Of a DNA stretch of 64,000 nt, positions 60,093 to 64,000 are shown in pieces. Made by a program: the position numbers and the translations under genes. How positions within the stretch are numbered: the first letter of the stretch is position 1; each line of letters opens with the position of its first letter. The notes under the pieces were generated by a model that ran no database searches, had not been told where the DNA came from, and was given only the letters and a program-made list of their open reading frames with translations. The stretch is from Pseudomonas paraversuta (GTDB lineage: Bacteria; Pseudomonadota; Gammaproteobacteria; Pseudomonadales; Pseudomonadaceae). The DNA lies in contig NZ_CAJFCL010000004.1 in the NCBI RefSeq assembly GCF_904063065.1, positions 124,001-188,000 on the forward strand, written 5' to 3'.

Positions 60093-60839
60093 ATGTCGCT
60101 TTTGAAATTTGCCTCCATGACTTGTATCGCCCTGACCCTGGGTGCCTGCCAGAGCGTATTCCAGCCGTCCGCGCCAAAACCGCTGGCCTTTACTGTGGAC
60201 GCTTCCGAGCAAGTCAAGGCCGGATGCAGCGGCGATGAGTGCCCACTGGTAAACATCGAGACCGCGCACTTTGCAGACGCCCCGAAACTCGATGCCCTGA
60301 TCGAAAACCGCTTGTTGAAAATGACTGTGGATTCGCCCGATGCAAAACTGGCGCCTTCGCTCAATGCCTACCGCGAGCAGTTCTTGCGCACCGCGGACAG
60401 CCGCAACAGCACCTACTTGCAGGCAAAAGTACGCGAGCAGCATGACGGTCTGGTGATAGTTGAACTGTCCAGTTATCTGGACACCGGCGGCGCCCATGGC
60501 ATGCCGGGACGCGGCTTTATCAACTACTCCACCAAACAGCAGAAGGAAGTCACCCTGCAGGACATGCTGCTGCCGGGACAGGAGCAAGCCTTTTGGGGCG
60601 CCGCCAAAGTGGCGCACAACAACTGGCTGATCAGCAGCCATTTCGGCAACGACCCGGAATACGTGAAGAACTGGCCGTTCCAGACAACGCCGAACGTGGC
60701 ACTGCTCAAGGACAACGTCGTCCTCAAGTACGACGTGTACAGCATTGCGCCGTACTCCGAAGGGCATGTCGAGTTGAAGATCCCCTACTCGCGCCTGAAC
60801 GGCATTCTGAAGCCTGAGTGGTTCCCGGCTCGCGGCTAA
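60093..60839 (+). CDS. RsiV/DUF3298-type lipoprotein
   Basis: The 248-residue protein has a lipoprotein signal peptide with lipobox LGAC (Cys19) and the PdaC/DUF4163 plus DUF3298 arrangement seen in the extracellular part of RsiV: SYLDTGGAHGMPGRGFINYS is the DUF3298 hallmark, and YSIAPYSEGHVELKIPYSRL ends the fold. In Bacillus RsiV binds lysozyme, but the many Pseudomonas members lack the anti-sigma part, as here, and their role is not known. It is divergent from nudF. Confidence 0.82.
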   Translation: MSLLKFASMTCIALTLGACQSVFQPSAPKPLAFTVDASEQVKAGCSGDECPLVNIETAHFADAPKLDALIENRLLKMTVDSPDAKLAPSLNAYREQFLRTADSRNSTYLQAKVREQHDGLVIVELSSYLDTGGAHGMPGRGFINYSTKQQKEVTLQDMLLPGQEQAFWGAAKVAHNNWLISSHFGNDPEYVKNWPFQTTPNVALLKDNVVLKYDVYSIAPYSEGHVELKIPYSRLNGILKPEWFPARG

Positions 60840-60849
60840 ACCCCGTCCA

Positions 60850-60902
60850 CTGCAGGAGCTAGCTAGCTTGCTCGCAAGCTGCAAGCTTATGGCTTGCAGC
60901 TT
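60850..60902. repeat. Hairpin repeats between convergent RsiV-like and cytX genes
   Basis: AAGCTGCAAGC (60876-60886) and GCTTGCAGCTT (60892-60902) form a perfect 11-bp stem; just upstream CTGCAGGAGCTAGCTAGCTTGCTCGC is a further REP-like half. Probable bidirectional terminator for genes ending at 60839 and 60909. Confidence 0.72.
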
Positions 60903-60908
60903 GCTGCT

Positions 60909-62174
60909 TCAGACTCTGTTACGTCCCAGCACCCACTGCAGCAGCCCGGCCAGCAACAAGGCCGGCAAGGTCGCCCCCACATCCGCAAACAGATTCGCCA
61001 GCAGATGATAGGTCAGCACCCCGCCGCCCCAGGCCAGCAATGTCGACCAGCGGAATAATGAGACCGAAACCCGGGCACTGCGTTTGCGCAAAATGAAGTG
61101 ATCCACCAGCACCACGCCAAACAGCGGCGCGAACACCGAGCCGATCAGCAGCAAGAAGTTCTGGTACTGCGCCAACGGCGCGAAACAGGCGATCAGGGTG
61201 CAGATCACACCAATGGTCAGCGCCAGATGCTCAACTTTGACCTGCGACAAAATCCCGCCGGAGACTGCCGCCGAATGAATGTCGGCAAAGGCGTTTTCGG
61301 ACTCGTCGAGCAAGATCAGCAACAACGGAATCCCCAGCCCCGCACCCGCCAGCGCCAATAGCAACGCATTGACTTCGCCACTCGGGGCGAACGCCAGCGT
61401 GTAGGCCACCCCCAGACTCATCAACCAGAAGTTGCCAATAAAAAAGCCCAGCGCGGTGCCGCCGAACACATTTCTGGCGCGCTTGCCAAAGCGCGAATAG
61501 TCGGCGATCAACGGCAGCCACGACAGCGGCATGGCGATGGCAATGTCAAAGCCCAGTGCGAACGGCAGCGACCCGTCACCCTTTTGCGCCCACAGGGCAG
61601 GCAGATCAGCTTTGGCGAACAGGTTCCAGGTCAGCCACAGACACGCCGCCAGCAGCAGCCAGATGCCCCACTTACGCAGCACCTTGCGCACAAAAGTCAG
61701 CGGTCCGCTAACCGCGAGCAAGGTGGCCAGGGCACCAAATAACAGGGTCCACAGCATCGGGCTGGTCAACAGGCTGCCTTCGCCGAAAGCGCGGGCGCCC
61801 AGCAAGCTTGCGGCATCGCGCATCACGATGATTTCAAACGAGCCCCAGCCGATCAGTTGCAACACGTTGAGCATGGCCGGGAGCATGGCACCCCGGGTGC
61901 CGAGGCTGAGTTTGAGGGCAGCCATGGAGGACAGTCCGGTATCGCTGCCGATCACCCCGACCGAAGCCAGCAGGGCCACGCCCACCAGGGTGCCGAGGAA
62001 AATCGCCAGCAATGACCCTGAAAGACCCAGGCCCGGCGCCAGTAACGCGCCGGTCTGCAACACCATCAGGCCAATGCCGAGGGAGAACCACAGGGAGAAC
62101 AGATCACGGGCGCCGAACACGCGCTTGTCACCGGGTACCGCAATGTCAGGGGAATAGGTGCTGGGTGTGTTCAA
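60909..62174 (-). CDS. cytX: CytX-like NCS1 transporter (putative hydroxymethylpyrimidine permease)
   Basis: The 421-residue membrane protein has about twelve hydrophobic segments and NCS1 (cytosine/purine permease) features (FSLWFSLGIGLMVLQTGALL; PLSWLPLIADYSRFGKRARN). The CytX subgroup is linked to thiamine genes and is thought to import the pyrimidine precursor HMP; here it directly follows thiC on the same strand, 117 bp downstream. The start is taken as the TTG at 62174 (MNTPSTYSPDIAVPG); the only longer in-frame start is a GTG within a REP element and the next ATG is too far in. Alternative: a generic cytosine permease. Confidence 0.82.
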   Translation of the reverse strand: MNTPSTYSPDIAVPGDKRVFGARDLFSLWFSLGIGLMVLQTGALLAPGLGLSGSLLAIFLGTLVGVALLASVGVIGSDTGLSSMAALKLSLGTRGAMLPAMLNVLQLIGWGSFEIIVMRDAASLLGARAFGEGSLLTSPMLWTLLFGALATLLAVSGPLTFVRKVLRKWGIWLLLAACLWLTWNLFAKADLPALWAQKGDGSLPFALGFDIAIAMPLSWLPLIADYSRFGKRARNVFGGTALGFFIGNFWLMSLGVAYTLAFAPSGEVNALLLALAGAGLGIPLLLILLDESENAFADIHSAAVSGGILSQVKVEHLALTIGVICTLIACFAPLAQYQNFLLLIGSVFAPLFGVVLVDHFILRKRSARVSVSLFRWSTLLAWGGGVLTYHLLANLFADVGATLPALLLAGLLQWVLGRNRV

Positions 62175-62210
62175 GGAATGAATCTCGAAGGGACGTTGGT
62201 TTTTTACGCT

Positions 62211-62280
62211 CGCAATCGCCGGCAAACCGGCTCGCACAATATCGGCGCAATCATTGTGGGAGCCGGCTTGCCGGCGACTC
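62211..62280. repeat. Inverted REP pair between thiC and cytX
   Basis: TCGCCGGCAAACCGGCTCGCACAAT and ATTGTGGGAGCCGGCTTGCCGGCGA face each other across 12 bases. It lies 10 bp after the thiC stop and may limit read-through or stabilise the thiC mRNA end. Confidence 0.82.
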
Positions 62281-62290
62281 GGGGTTTAGA

Positions 62291-64000
<1,710 letters not shown>

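Noticed and set aside
62175..62237. Upstream GTG extension of cytX
   Set aside because: The extra 21 codons fall within a REP element between thiC and cytX and are not part of the protein family.

Overview
The window is a gamma-proteobacterial chromosome segment whose gene order, codon use and protein sequences point to the genus Pseudomonas (P. fluorescens/P. putida lineage in the wide sense). Evidence: the blocks rpsF-rpsR-DUF2232-rplI-dnaB, amiB-mutL-miaA-hfq-hflX-hflK-hflC, rsgA/motAB/HDOD/rhdA/psd/serB and nudF-DUF1249-cpdA-yqiA-parE...parC are all typical of that genus, and the intergenic spaces carry Pseudomonas-style REP hairpins. No prophage, insertion sequence, CRISPR array, integron or plasmid gene is visible. 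It is overwhelmingly core genome.

Layout. 1-10.2 kb is metabolic: 5'-part of livH, the branched-chain amino acid binding protein gene, the L-pipecolate/aminoadipate pair amaB-amaA with its divergent LysR regulator, the NAD salvage pair pncB-nadE, a short HglS-like (DUF1338) protein and azurin. 10.2-21 kb is information processing: a small charged protein, a YgiQ-type radical SAM protein, dnaB, rplI, a DUF2232 membrane protein, rpsR, rpsF, rlmB and rnr. 21-21.5 kb holds two identical tRNA-Leu(CAG) genes, each with its own promoter and terminator. 21.6-26.2 kb has an iron ABC transporter (binding protein and permease) and a chemoreceptor. 26.3-38.6 kb is a long minus-strand housekeeping stretch: purA, hisZ, hflC, hflK, hflX, hfq, miaA, mutL, amiB, tsaE, nnrD. 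38.7-50.5 kb mixes queG, a TRIC-type channel, orn, rsgA, motAB, an HDOD protein, rhdA, psd, serB and an Smp-like membrane protein. 50.6-59.9 kb is a minus-strand series from nudF through cpdA, yqiA, parE, a phytase-like protein, a retropepsin-like protein and parC to a PqiC-like lipoprotein. 60-64 kb has an RsiV-like lipoprotein, a CytX-like transporter and the 3' part of thiC.

How genes work together. amaA and amaB catalyse consecutive steps of the pipecolate route of lysine breakdown (pipecolate to piperideine-6-carboxylate to 2-aminoadipate), and the DUF1338 protein at 8.6 kb keeps the metal-site residues of the 2-oxoadipate dioxygenase/decarboxylase HglS that acts further down the same route, so the first 10 kb may hold a partly scattered lysine-catabolic set. 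Nicotinate salvage (pncB, nadE), NAD(P)HX repair (nnrD) and ADP-ribose hydrolysis (nudF) recur in the window. motAB has a well-matched sigma-28 promoter. thiC and cytX fit thiamine-pyrimidine synthesis and uptake. Nothing in the window is a clearly new multi-gene system; the best leads are the short HglS-like protein near ama genes, the parE-phytase-like-retropepsin-parC operon, the Smp-like protein with a degenerate cyclase-like C-terminus, and the REP hairpins placed at gene ends. All family assignments were made by reading the sequence, without database searches.
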